From DATBSK01 sp964532485 (GTDB lineage Bacteria; Actinomycetota; Acidimicrobiia; IMCC26256; PALSA-555), in NCBI GenBank assembly GCA_964532485.1, contig CAZHKE010000013.1:3289-67288 (forward strand): a stretch of DNA of 64,000 nt, read 5' to 3'. Both the position numbers and the translations under genes were made by a program. This document shows positions 7,528-15,075 of this stretch, piece by piece. The notes under the pieces were generated by a model that was not told the DNA's origin, did no database searches, and was given only the letters and a program-made list of their open reading frames with translations. Position 1 is the first letter of the stretch. The number at the start of each line of letters is the position of its first letter.

Positions 7528-8076
7528 GTGTCGACCGATCCGTACGTCGCCCCCGAGCTCGACGAGCTCCCGCGCCAGGCCCAGAACGTCGCCCCGGGCG
7601 TGAGGATCCCCGCCCCGGCGGCGTGGACCATCGGACGCCCCGGCGACGAGGTCGCCACGGGCCAGCCGCACGGGCTGCTGCTCGGGTCGCCCGGACCCAA
7701 CGTCGGCTACGCGCTGGCGCTCGTGCACCGGGTGCGCGACCGGTTGGCGCTCGCTCCCGGCGAGCACAGCGACGACGCGGCTTCGGTCGTCGGCGGGCTC
7801 GGCATGCGACGAGCGGCGTCGTACGGACGGGCGCCGGTGATGCCCGACCTCGAGTGCGCCATGCTCGCCTTGGGCTACCAGGGTGGTTGCCCGCCCGACT
7901 TCGCGGCTTGGCGCGCGCAGGCGGTGGAGGGCGCCCACGACGACTACGCGCGCCGCCGCACGATCTGCGACGCCGTCCCGCTCGACGAGCTGCGCCTCGC
8001 GCCCACGGCGTTGATGGGTCGCGTCGAGGCTGTGCGGGCGACCGTACGAGCCGCGGTGGAGGCCGGCCCCGCCTGA
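7528..8076 (+). CDS. Conserved hypothetical protein
   Basis: About 182 residues from a GTG at 7528, only 11 nt after cimA, so it may belong to the same transcript. I recognise no domain. Visible features are an N-terminal acidic segment, a Gly/Pro-rich stretch (HGLLLGSPGPNVGYAL) and a Cys-containing GGCPPDF. There is no signal peptide or membrane helix. Codon use is like its neighbours, which supports a real gene. There is no strong Shine-Dalgarno, so the start is uncertain. Confidence 0.65.
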   Translation: MSTDPYVAPELDELPRQAQNVAPGVRIPAPAAWTIGRPGDEVATGQPHGLLLGSPGPNVGYALALVHRVRDRLALAPGEHSDDAASVVGGLGMRRAASYGRAPVMPDLECAMLALGYQGGCPPDFAAWRAQAVEGAHDDYARRRTICDAVPLDELRLAPTALMGRVEAVRATVRAAVEAGPA

Positions 8077-8098
8077 CCCGGGTCCCGGACGCGCCGAT

Positions 8099-8118
8099 CC
8101 CTGACCCGGGCGTCAGGG
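8099..8118. repeat. Inverted repeat upstream of an acyl-CoA dehydrogenase gene
   Basis: CCCTGAC (8099-8105) and GTCAGGG (8112-8118) form a perfect 7-bp stem with a 6-nt loop, just before TTGACA (8120-8125) and a TAGGCT hexamer (8127-8132). It could be an operator or a weak terminator of the preceding transcript; no T-tract follows. Confidence 0.35.
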
Positions 8119-8142
8119 GTTGACAGTAGGCTCCGCCCGGCC

Positions 8143-9306
8143 ATGAGCCGGTTCGTCCTGTCGGAGGAGCATCAGCAGCTGCGCCTCGCGCTCCGGCGCT
8201 TCGCCGAGGAGCAGGTCGCACCGCACGCGGCCGACGCCGACGAGCGCTCGGAGTACCCCTGGAAGTCGTTCGAGGCCTACCGGGCATCGGGCTTCCTCCC
8301 GCTGCCGTACCCCACCGAGCACGGCGGTGACGGCGGCGACGGCATCGCGTACGCCATGCTCGTCGAGGAGGTGGCGCGGGTCTGCGCGTCGTCGGCGCTG
8401 TTCGTCTTCATCTCCCGCCTCGCGTGCGCTCCCATCATTCGCCACGGCGCGCCCGAGCTCGCGGCCCGGGTCGTCCCCCGCGTCGTGAGTGGCGAGTGGC
8501 AGGGCTCTTACTGCCTCTCGGAGCCTCAGGCCGGCAGCGACGTGACGTCGATCACCACGCGTGCCGTGCGCGACGGCGACGCATACGTGCTGAACGGTCG
8601 CAAGGCCTGGATCTCGAATGCCGGGATCTCGGACTTCTACACCGTCTTCGCGGTCACCGACCCCGGCGCTCGCGCACGCTCCGGGATCAGCGCATTCGTC
8701 GTGGAGCGCGACGCGCCCGGCTTCGCGGTCGGGAAGCTGGAGTCGAAGATGGGGATGCGCGGCTCGCCCACCGGCGAGCTGCTGCTCGACGACGTCGAGG
8801 TGCCGGCGACGAACCTGATCGGTGAGGAGGGCGCCGGCCTCGGGTACGCGTTCGAGGCGCTCGACGGCTCCCGCCCGATCGTCGGTGCGCAGGCGCTCGG
8901 GATCGCACAGGGGGCCCTCGACGTTGCGAGTCGCTACGTCACCGATCGGCGCCAGTTCGACTCGCGAGTGGCCGACTTCCAAGGCATCCAGTTCCTCCTC
9001 GCGGACATGGCGACCCGCGTCGAGGCGGCCCGCCTGCTCGTGTACCGCGCCTGCTCGATGGCCGAGGTCGGTGGCGACGACCTGACGAGGGCGGCGTCGA
9101 TGGCGAAGCTGTACGCGAGCGACACGGCGATGTCGGTGACGACGGACGCGGTGCAGCTGCTCGGCGGTGCCGGATACACGCGCGACTTCCCCGTCGAGCG
9201 CATGATGCGCGACGCGAAGGCGACGCAGATCTACGAGGGCACGAACCAGATCCAGCGGATCGTGATCGCCCGTCGCCTCCTCGACGAGGTCGCGGCGCGG
9301 TCCTGA
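8143..9306 (+). CDS. Acyl-CoA dehydrogenase
   Basis: FAD-dependent acyl-CoA dehydrogenase of 387 residues that introduces the alpha-beta double bond during acyl-CoA oxidation and passes electrons to ETF (etfBA lie at 61-62.7 kb). It has the three usual domains: an N-terminal helical domain, a middle beta domain with YCLSEPQAGSD and KAWISNAG, and a C-terminal helical domain ending with DAKATQIYEGTNQIQRIVI. The base Glu of short-chain type enzymes fits YEGTN. TAGGCT lies 10 nt before the ATG. Chain-length preference cannot be read from the sequence. Confidence 0.93.
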   Translation: MSRFVLSEEHQQLRLALRRFAEEQVAPHAADADERSEYPWKSFEAYRASGFLPLPYPTEHGGDGGDGIAYAMLVEEVARVCASSALFVFISRLACAPIIRHGAPELAARVVPRVVSGEWQGSYCLSEPQAGSDVTSITTRAVRDGDAYVLNGRKAWISNAGISDFYTVFAVTDPGARARSGISAFVVERDAPGFAVGKLESKMGMRGSPTGELLLDDVEVPATNLIGEEGAGLGYAFEALDGSRPIVGAQALGIAQGALDVASRYVTDRRQFDSRVADFQGIQFLLADMATRVEAARLLVYRACSMAEVGGDDLTRAASMAKLYASDTAMSVTTDAVQLLGGAGYTRDFPVERMMRDAKATQIYEGTNQIQRIVIARRLLDEVAARS

Positions 9307-9331
9307 CCCGCTCTCTCGCTAGCCTCCGAAG

Positions 9332-9352
9332 ATGCGAGCGCGACCACCATGA
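9332..9352 (+). CDS. Six-codon upstream ORF MRARPP overlapping the gltX start
   Basis: ATG at 9332 sits 6 nt after a TAGCCT hexamer (9320-9325), the leaderless-promoter pattern seen throughout the window. The ORF ends in TGA at 9350-9352, sharing ATGA with the gltX start codon. gltX has no recognisable Shine-Dalgarno, so termination of this mini-ORF could deliver ribosomes to gltX. Expression is inferred from position only. Confidence 0.4.
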   Translation: MRARPP

Positions 9353-10776
9353 CGACCGAGACGGTGCGGGTGCGCTTCTCGCCCGCGCCGACCGGATCGC
9401 TCCACGTCGGCTCCGCGCGCACAGCGCTGTTCAACTACCTGTTCGCCCGGCACCACGATGGCGACTTGCTGCTGCGGGTCGAGGACACAGACCGCGCCCG
9501 ATCGCGGGAGGAGTGGGTCGTCGGCATCCAGGACACGCTCCAGTGGCTCGGCCTCGACTGGGACGAGGGGCCGATCCGCCAGAGCCAGCGCTTCGCGGAG
9601 TACCGCGCGGCGGCCGACCGGCTGCTCGAGGCCGGTCGGGTCTACGAGTGCTCGTGCACACCCGAAGAGCTCGAGGCCCGCAACGCGGCTGCGCGCGAAG
9701 CCGGACGCCAACCCGGCTACGACGGGCACTGCCGCGACCTGACCCGCCAGCAGCGAGCGGCGCGCGCCGGGGAAGGGCGACCGCGGACGCTCCGCTTCCG
9801 TACGCCCGACGAAGGATCGAGCCACTTCCTCGACGAGATCCGAGGTGAGGTGCGCGTCGAATGGTCGTCGATCTCCGACTTCGTCGTCGTCCGCGACGAC
9901 GGCTCGCCGATCTTCTTCCTCGCGAACGCCGTCGACGACCTCGAGATGCGCATCACCCACGTGATTCGGGGTGAGGACCTGCTCGACTCCACGCACCGCG
10001 TCCTCGCGCTTCGAGAAGCGCTCGGCGGTCGGGAGCCTCCCGTGTACGCGCACCTGCCGCTCATCCTCGGGCCCGATCGCTCGAAGCTCTCGAAGCGACA
10101 CGGCGCGGTCGCGCTCGAGGACTTCCGCGCCGACGGGTACCTCCCGGAGGCCGTCTGCAACTACCTCGCGCTGCTCGGTTGGTCACCCGACGACGGACGC
10201 GAGGTGATGACCATGGACGAGGTGATCGAGGCGTTCTCGCTCGACGGCGTGACGCACGCGGCCGGCGCGTTCGACCACCAGAAGCTGGACTGGATGAACG
10301 GGGAGTGGGTCCGCCGGCTCACGCTCCCCGAGCTCGAGTCGAGGGCGCTGCCACTCGCCGAGGCCCGATTCGGCGCGACGCCGGACCGAGCGTTGCTGCG
10401 CGAGGCGGTCCGCATCGGGCAGGAGCGCTCGGTGACCCTCGGCCAGCTGCTCGACCAGGCCGCCTTCCTGTTCGTCGACGACGCAGACTTCCAGATCGAC
10501 GACGAGGCCTGGTCGACGCTCCGCGCGATCGAAGACGTCGCCGCGGTGCTGGAGCTCGTCGACGAGCACCTCGCGCGATGCGAGTGGACGGTCGACGGCA
10601 CGAACTTCAACGAGCGGCTCAAGGCCGCCGGCTACAAGGTCCGCAAGGTGATTCCTGCGGTCTACTCCGCGATCGAGGGTCGTCCGACCGGTCTGCCCCT
10701 GTTCGACTCGCTGGTGCTGCTCGGGCGTGAGCGCTCCCGCGCGCGGATCGCGGCGGCACGCACACGGCTCGAGTGA
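9349..10776 (+). CDS. gltX: Glutamyl-tRNA synthetase
   Basis: Class I aminoacyl-tRNA synthetase of 475 residues that charges tRNA-Glu, and in organisms lacking GlnRS also tRNA-Gln before amidation by GatCAB. The HIGH-like motif is HVGS (residues 19-22), and the KMSKS-like motif is SKLSK (residues 245-249). The C-terminal anticodon-binding region follows. Genes for tRNA-Gln and tRNA-Glu lie about 0.7-0.9 kb downstream. The annotated ATG overlaps the stop of a short upstream ORF. Confidence 0.97.
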   Translation: MTTETVRVRFSPAPTGSLHVGSARTALFNYLFARHHDGDLLLRVEDTDRARSREEWVVGIQDTLQWLGLDWDEGPIRQSQRFAEYRAAADRLLEAGRVYECSCTPEELEARNAAAREAGRQPGYDGHCRDLTRQQRAARAGEGRPRTLRFRTPDEGSSHFLDEIRGEVRVEWSSISDFVVVRDDGSPIFFLANAVDDLEMRITHVIRGEDLLDSTHRVLALREALGGREPPVYAHLPLILGPDRSKLSKRHGAVALEDFRADGYLPEAVCNYLALLGWSPDDGREVMTMDEVIEAFSLDGVTHAAGAFDHQKLDWMNGEWVRRLTLPELESRALPLAEARFGATPDRALLREAVRIGQERSVTLGQLLDQAAFLFVDDADFQIDDEAWSTLRAIEDVAAVLELVDEHLARCEWTVDGTNFNERLKAAGYKVRKVIPAVYSAIEGRPTGLPLFDSLVLLGRERSRARIAAARTRLE

Positions 10777-10787
10777 CCTGACGCGAC

Positions 10788-11432
10788 ATGGCGATCTCGA
10801 TGACGTGGCTGACGTGGAAGCTCGCGCGTCAGGTGGCCGTCGTCGTCGTGCTCATCCTCGTCGGCTTCTACCTCGTGACGTTCGTCCGCGTGTGGCGAGC
10901 CGCCGACGCCGACGAGCGCGACACGAGCGAGGCGATCATCGTCCTGGGCGCCGCGCAGTACGACGGTCGACCGACCGACGTCTTCGAGGCTCGGCTCGAC
11001 CACGCGGCCGAGCTCTGGCACGACGGCGTCGCTCCGACGATCGTCGTCACCGGCGGCAAGCAGCCCGGCGACCGGTTCACCGAGGCCGGTGCCGGCGCCG
11101 ACTACCTGCACGAGCTGGGCGTCCCGGACGACGCGATCCTGCGCGAGACGACGGGCAACAGCTCGTGGGAGTCGCTCGCCGCGTCAGCACGGTTCCTCCA
11201 GGACCGCGGGATCCACAAGGTGACGCTCGTCTCCGATCCGTTCCACTCGCTGCGCATCCGGCTCATCGCGGAGGAGCTCGGGTTCGAGGCGGACACGTCC
11301 CCGACGCGCTCGAGCCCCATCGACGGCGTCGACGAGTGGTTGCGATACGGCTCGGAGGCGCTACGAGTCGCGTTCGGCGAGGTGTTCGGGTTCGGCCGTC
11401 TCGCGCGCGCGTCGGACCGGTCGAGCCTGTGA
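10788..11432 (+). CDS. YdcF/DUF218 family membrane-anchored protein
   Basis: 214 residues, with one N-terminal membrane helix at about residues 12-30 and then a DUF218 domain: AIIVLGAAQYDGRPTDVFEARL, VVTGGKQPGD, and ETTGNSSWESLAAS followed by LVSDPFHSLRIRLIAEELG. Relatives include SanA/YdcF/ElyC, implicated in envelope or polyprenol-linked metabolism, but catalysis is not established for most. The gene starts 11 nt after gltX, so co-transcription is likely. Confidence 0.85.
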   Translation: MAISMTWLTWKLARQVAVVVVLILVGFYLVTFVRVWRAADADERDTSEAIIVLGAAQYDGRPTDVFEARLDHAAELWHDGVAPTIVVTGGKQPGDRFTEAGAGADYLHELGVPDDAILRETTGNSSWESLAASARFLQDRGIHKVTLVSDPFHSLRIRLIAEELGFEADTSPTRSSPIDGVDEWLRYGSEALRVAFGEVFGFGRLARASDRSSL

Positions 11433-11503
11433 CGGTGTGGGGCGGCGGCGCCCGCCTGTCGCTGCGGGGCGGTGAGATCGTCTTCGCTATCCTGATTGCA
11501 CCT

Positions 11504-11575
11504 TCGGGGGTGGTGTAATCGGCAACACAACAGGTTCTGGTCCTGTCGTTGGGGGTTCGAGTCCTCCCCCCCGAG
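11504..11575 (+). tRNA. tRNA-Gln (anticodon CTG)
   Basis: Full cloverleaf. Acceptor TCGGGGG (11504-11510) pairs with CCCCCGA (11568-11574). Anticodon stem ACAGG/CCTGT encloses loop TTCTGGT with anticodon CTG at 11537-11539. The T-arm has loop TTCGAGT. Discriminator G at 11575; no CCA is encoded. Confidence 0.95.
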
Positions 11576-11640
11576 CGCAGCCGACGCATCGCCTGATCAC
11601 CCGGTCGCCCGACCGGTCGGCCAGGCGGCGTGTCGGTTTC

Positions 11641-11716
11641 GGCCCCGTCGTCTAGTGGCCTAGGACGCCGCCCTCTCAAGGCGGAAACGGCAGTTCGAAT
11701 CTGCTCGGGGCTGCCA
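11641..11716 (+). tRNA. tRNA-Glu (anticodon CTC)
   Basis: Acceptor GGCCCCG (11641-11647) pairs with CGGGGCT (11706-11712), the first pair being G-T. Anticodon stem CCGCC/GGCGG has loop CTCTCAA, with anticodon CTC at 11675-11677. The T-loop is TTCGAAT. Discriminator G at 11713 is followed by an encoded CCA (11714-11716), unlike the neighbouring tRNA-Gln. Confidence 0.95.
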
Positions 11717-12209
11717 CATCATTCGGACGCTCGCTCCTCCACGCGCGGTTGCTCGCCGGGCGAGCTCCGTTCAGTCCGCCACGCCCGCGAGCTGCGTCAC
11801 GCGCCGGGCTTCCGAGGGCGCGCGACCGTCGCGCCCCACGCGCTGTCAAGACCTCGCGGAGCTTGCTCGCGCTCGTCGCGCGTGCGCGCGAGTCCCGGTC
11901 CAGCGCGCGCCGACGCGCGTGCGCGTGATGACGCGAGACACTTGCGTTACAAGGCTTTCGCGCTGCCAGGCGGCTGGACGCGCGATGCGCGTGTCGAGAC
12001 GAGCTGCGCTCGACGTGATGCCGCGATCAAGAAAAATGCTCGAATATCCACCACTTCGCGCGCTCGATCGTTTACCTTCGATCTCGGCGCGCGCGTCGTG
12101 CCAGGTCTGTTGTGCGCGACTCAAACGCGCTGCCCCTTGAAATGCTTGACACTCACCGGTAGATGCGTTCGACTTTCTTGAAGAACACGCGAACCTTGGA
12201 GGCAACAGC
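11717..12209. other. Non-coding region between tRNA-Glu and HU
   Basis: No convincing ORF. The first part (about 11750-11940) is unusually rich in alternating CG/GC/TG dinucleotides, for example CGCGCGTGCGCGCGAG, which might favour Z-DNA-like structure. An inverted repeat GTCGAG/CTCGAC lies at 11993-12014. A relatively AT-rich patch at 12025-12085 and a TTGACA at 12146 precede HU. A small RNA or long HU upstream control region is possible, but I see no recognisable family. Confidence 0.5.
12146..12174 (+). promoter_or_regulatory. Candidate promoter of the HU gene
   Basis: Perfect -35 TTGACA (12146-12151), 17-nt spacer, and weak -10 TCGACT (12169-12174). A transcript starting near 12181 would carry the GGAGG ribosome binding site at 12198-12202, 7 nt before the HU GTG. 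Confidence 0.4.
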
Positions 12210-12497
12210 GTGAACAAGGCAGAGCTCATCGACAAGATCGCCGACGGGGCTGGTCTCTCGAAGGCTGACGCCGACAAGGCGCTGAAGGTCTTCATCGACA
12301 CCGTCGTGGCAGCAGTGGCGCGTGACGACGCGGTCGCGCTTCCCGGCTTCGGGAAGTTCTCGCGCACCGATCGGAAGGCACGTGAAGGTCGTAACCCGCG
12401 GACCGGAGAGCCGGTGCACATCCCGGCGTCGAAGGCCGTCAAGTTCTCGGTAGCCGCCGACTTCAAGAAGCAGGTCAACAGCAGCGGCGGACTCTGA
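12210..12497 (+). CDS. HU-family DNA-binding protein
   Basis: Nucleoid-associated protein of 95 residues. It starts at a GTG with GGAGG 7 nt upstream. MNKAELIDKIADGAGLSKADADKALK is the helical dimerisation half; LPGFGKF and the arm GRNPRTGEPVHIPASKAVKF with the intercalating Pro are diagnostic. Unlike mycobacterial HupB it has no Lys-rich C-terminal extension. Instead a separate Lys/Arg-rich ORF begins 61 nt after the stop, so the pair may divide the job done by one fused protein in mycobacteria. Confidence 0.96.
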   Translation: MNKAELIDKIADGAGLSKADADKALKVFIDTVVAAVARDDAVALPGFGKFSRTDRKAREGRNPRTGEPVHIPASKAVKFSVAADFKKQVNSSGGL

Positions 12498-12558
12498 GAC
12501 CGAGCTGCTCGAACCTGAGCAGACTCGGAACCCGAACCCTAAGAGAAAGGTGGTGACC

Positions 12559-12722
12559 GTGCCTCCGGCGAAGCGACGTACACGCAAGAGCGCGGCCAGG
12601 AAGACAACGGCTCGTAAGCCTGCGAAGCGGCGGACGAGGAAGACGACCGCCCGCAAGTCGACGGCACGGAAGACCACCCGGCGCCGCACGGCGAAGAAGG
12701 CTCCGGCCAAGCGGCGTCGTCG
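12559..12722 (+). CDS. Histone-H1-like Lys/Arg-rich protein (3' part lost in assembly gap)
   Basis: About 54 residues are visible before the run of N. Composition is almost entirely Lys, Arg, Thr, Ala and Pro, with repeated KRRTRK and T-A-R-K motifs, as in bacterial H1-like and HupB tail proteins that bind DNA non-specifically. The GTG at 12559 has AGAAAGG 8 nt upstream; GTGs at 12550 and 12553 are alternatives. It directly follows HU, and both products probably act on the nucleoid. The repetitive coding sequence is the likely reason the assembly broke here; total length is unknown. Confidence 0.7.
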
Positions 12723-12822
12723 NNNNNNNNNNNNNNNNNNNNNNNNNNNNNNNNNNNNNNNNNNNNNNNNNNNNNNNNNNNNNNNNNNNNNNNNNNNNNN
12801 NNNNNNNNNNNNNNNNNNNNNN
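12723..12822. other. Assembly gap (100 N)
   Basis: Placeholder run of 100 N inside the Lys/Arg-rich ORF. The exact round number suggests unknown true length. Confidence 0.98.
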
Positions 12823-12839
12823 CACACACAGCTCGACCG

Positions 12840-12865
12840 CGAAGGGGCCCTCCGGGGCCCCTTCG
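12840..12865 (+). terminator. GC-rich hairpin after the H1-like gene
   Basis: Perfect 11-bp stem (12840-12850 with 12855-12865) with a 4-nt loop. It lies just after the gap where the basic protein gene must end. There is no T-run, so factor-independent termination is uncertain. A second G/C stem follows at about 12878-12895. Confidence 0.55.
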
Positions 12866-12939
12866 TCGCGTCTGCACGAGGGGGCAGGCCCCCTCTCGTA
12901 AACTCCCCCCGGCGCCCCGCTGTTCCGCACCGATCAGGT

Positions 12940-12962
12940 GACGGCCGGCCGAGCCGGCCGTC
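12940..12962. terminator. Palindromic hairpin between convergent genes
   Basis: GACGGCCGGC (12940-12949) and GCCGGCCGTC (12953-12962) form a perfect 10-bp stem with a CGA loop, 11 nt beyond the stop of the minus-strand PIG-L gene. The likely role is termination for that operon; no T-tract is visible. Confidence 0.5.
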
Positions 12963-12973
12963 GGCGAACAGGC

Positions 12974-13729
12974 CTAGAGCGGCTCCATGCGCTTGAAGGG
13001 CTCTGCGACTCCTCCGCCGATCAGCTCACCGGCCTCGGCCGCCTCGGCGCGGAGGCGTTCGACGAAGGCCTTCGTCTGATCCTCCTCGTCCGGGGAGCCG
13101 ACCTCGATGCCCATGGTCGACGGCCATTGGCTGCGATGCGCGAAGAGCGCGTCGATCTTGGCGTCGAACGACTCGTGGACTCGCTCGACGTGGTCGATCA
13201 CGTCGGGCTCGAAGAGGAGCAGTCGCTCGGGTCGGTGCGGAGCGCCGAGGCGGGGGAAGAAGTGGGGGTCGCGTGCCGCGACGATGCCTTCGACCACGAG
13301 ACGGCCCGCCGCGGCGTGGTCGGGGTGCAGCCGGTAGCGCTTCCAGGGGTCATGGCCGAGCACGAGGTCGGGTCGCACGGCGCGCAGCGCCTCGCAGACT
13401 GCGCCGACCTCGCCGCGGTTGCCCGTGAGCTCGCCGTCGACGAGGTCGAGGAAGTGGACCGTCGACGCGCCGAGCGCGCTCGCGGCCGCTTCCTGCTCGC
13501 GTTTGCGGGTGCTGATCAGCGCACGCTGGTCTTCCGCTGGATCCCAGGACCCCTTGGACCCGTCGGTGAGCACGAGGACCTGGACGTCGGTGCCCTGGTC
13601 CGACCACTTCGCCAACGTCGCTGCGCATCCGAACTCGACGTCGTCGGGGTGCGCGCCGACGGCCAGCGCGCGCTCCGGCGTGGGAACGTCCACGGAGATC
13701 TCACTGGTCGTCGGCGTCGGTTCCGTCAC
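12974..13729 (-). CDS. PIG-L/LmbE family deacetylase
   Basis: Zinc-dependent N-acetyl-sugar deacetylase family (MshB, BshB, LmbE). 251 residues from a GTG at 13729. The metal motif AHPDDVEFG (H27, D30) and a later RLHPDHAAAG supply the expected ligands. The substrate cannot be told from sequence; a GlcNAc-type conjugate is typical of the family. The start overlaps the cofC stop (GTGA), so the two are co-transcribed. A long antisense frame exists but looks like a shadow. Confidence 0.88.
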   Translation of the reverse strand: MTEPTPTTSEISVDVPTPERALAVGAHPDDVEFGCAATLAKWSDQGTDVQVLVLTDGSKGSWDPAEDQRALISTRKREQEAAASALGASTVHFLDLVDGELTGNRGEVGAVCEALRAVRPDLVLGHDPWKRYRLHPDHAAAGRLVVEGIVAARDPHFFPRLGAPHRPERLLLFEPDVIDHVERVHESFDAKIDALFAHRSQWPSTMGIEVGSPDEEDQTKAFVERLRAEAAEAGELIGGGVAEPFKRMEPL

Positions 13730-14331
13730 GCGGGTCGATCACCGGCGAGATCCGCGACGTCCGCGAGCTCCAGCTGCTCGAGGTCGGCCGGCACGTCGAC
13801 GTCGAAGGCCAGGTCGGGCCGGCGGACCACACGCAGCTCGGCGCCGACCCGCGCCACCTCCTCGACGTGGCGGTGGAACGAGCCCGGCCCGTACGAGAAC
13901 TGGAAGGGCAAGTCGACCGGCAACGAGCAGACGTTGGTGCCGTCGTTGCGATGGCACGGCACGAGCGTCACGATCGGGAGCGCGCCGTCGCGGGCCAGCG
14001 GCTCGAGCGACCGCGCGTTCGGCAGGTCAGCGTGCGCGACCACGACGCGGGTCAGCCCGAGGTCGGCAACGTGTCGGCGTCCCGCTTCCGCGGCACCGTC
14101 GAGGCCGGTTCCCGGATCGGCGACGACCTCGAGCCCGAGATCACCCGCCCAGGTCACGACCTCGGGCGCGGAGCTCACCACGGTGACGGGCATCGGCACC
14201 GCAGCTTCGAGCACCCGCGTCGCGAACCGGCGCGCGAGGTCAGCGCGACGCTCTTCGCTGAGCTGAGCCGCCAGACGCAGCTTCGCGTCGGTGAACGAAC
14301 GAATCGGAACGACGACGCCAGCACGCGACAT
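13726..14331 (-). CDS. cofC: 2-Phospho-L-lactate/phosphoenolpyruvate guanylyltransferase CofC (FbiD-like)
   Basis: Activates a phosphorylated C3 acid with GTP for coenzyme F420 assembly. 201 residues. The nucleotidyltransferase N-terminus VVVPIRSFTDAKLRLAAQLS, the VVVAHADLPNA segment and the DVDVPADLEQL end match CofC. ATG at 14331. An F420-dependent LLM oxidoreductase at 50.3 kb is consistent with F420 use. It diverges from plsC with only 21 nt between the starts. Confidence 0.88.
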   Translation of the reverse strand: MSRAGVVVPIRSFTDAKLRLAAQLSEERRADLARRFATRVLEAAVPMPVTVVSSAPEVVTWAGDLGLEVVADPGTGLDGAAEAGRRHVADLGLTRVVVAHADLPNARSLEPLARDGALPIVTLVPCHRNDGTNVCSLPVDLPFQFSYGPGSFHRHVEEVARVGAELRVVRRPDLAFDVDVPADLEQLELADVADLAGDRPA

Positions 14332-14352
14332 GGGGCTGCCTATGCTACCGGC
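14332..14352. promoter_or_regulatory. Divergent cofC/plsC promoter region
   Basis: TATGCT (14341-14346) lies 6 nt before the plsC GTG on the plus strand. On the minus strand TAGGCA (14342-14337), 5 nt before the cofC ATG, overlaps it. Both genes appear leaderless; no -35 boxes are evident. Confidence 0.5.
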
Positions 14353-15075
14353 GTGGAGCCCGTCTACTCCGTGGCCCGCGCCGCGTTGCTCGTCCCGCTC
14401 GGCCACGGATTGCGCTGGACGTTCGAGGGAGCACACCGGGTCCCCGCGCACGGGCCGGTCCTCCTCGCGAGCAACCACACGTCGTATCTCGACCCGCTCG
14501 TCCTCGCCTACCTTGCCGACCAGCGAGACCGACGTGTGCGGTTCCTCGCCAAGGCCGAGCTCTTCGAGAAGCGCGGGCTCGGCTGGGGCCTGCGCCAGAT
14601 CCGGCAGATCCCGGTGCGGCGCCACACCGGGGACGCGTCGGTGTCGCTCGATGCGGCCGTCGAGGCCCTGCGAGCCGGCGAGTGCGTCGTGGTGTTCCCG
14701 GAGGGCACGATCTCGCTCGATCTCGAGCCCATGCCGGCGCGCACCGGGACGGCTCGCCTCGCCGCCGCCAGCGGGGTGCCCGTCACCCCCGTCGGGCTCT
14801 GGGGTGCGCATCGGATCCTCTTCAAGGGCCGGCGACCAAAGTGGCGCCGCGGCATCGCCGAGGCCGTCGTCGTCGGAGATCCGGTCCGCGTCGCGCCCGA
14901 CGACGACGTGCACGAGGCGACCGATCGCATCATGACGGCGATCGCCGAGTGCGTGGCCAGAGCGCGCGCCGTCTACCCGCAGCGTCCTCGTGACGGCGAG
15001 GGCGACTGGTGGGTGCGGAAGCCCGAGACCGCGGTGGCCCGCCCCACCGTCCGGCACTCGCGCGTCGACACATGA
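14353..15075 (+). CDS. 1-Acyl-sn-glycerol-3-phosphate acyltransferase (PlsC-like)
   Basis: Membrane-associated acyltransferase of 240 residues that converts lysophosphatidate to phosphatidate. The family motifs are NHTSYLDP (HX4D) and VVFPEGT. An N-terminal hydrophobic segment (ARAALLVPLGHGLRW) may anchor it. The start GTG lies 6 nt after a TATGCT -10-like element. The stop overlaps the gpsA ATG (ATGA), which links two consecutive steps of phospholipid synthesis. Confidence 0.9.
   Translation: MEPVYSVARAALLVPLGHGLRWTFEGAHRVPAHGPVLLASNHTSYLDPLVLAYLADQRDRRVRFLAKAELFEKRGLGWGLRQIRQIPVRRHTGDASVSLDAAVEALRAGECVVVFPEGTISLDLEPMPARTGTARLAAASGVPVTPVGLWGAHRILFKGRRPKWRRGIAEAVVVGDPVRVAPDDDVHEATDRIMTAIAECVARARAVYPQRPRDGEGDWWVRKPETAVARPTVRHSRVDT

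Noticed and set aside
12044..12052. DnaA-box-like sequence (ATATCCACC) near HU
   Set aside because: Only one imperfect match (consensus TTATCCACA), no cluster and no dnaA or dnaN, so not an origin.
12550..12996. A 148-residue ORF crossing the first N run
   Set aside because: Only the part before the gap has coherent H1-like composition; the frame after the gap has random, Pro/Arg-rich sequence and the gap length is unknown.
13867..14352. N-terminal extension of PlsC to 402 residues
   Set aside because: The region is the antisense of cofC; the conserved acyltransferase starts near the GTG at 14353.
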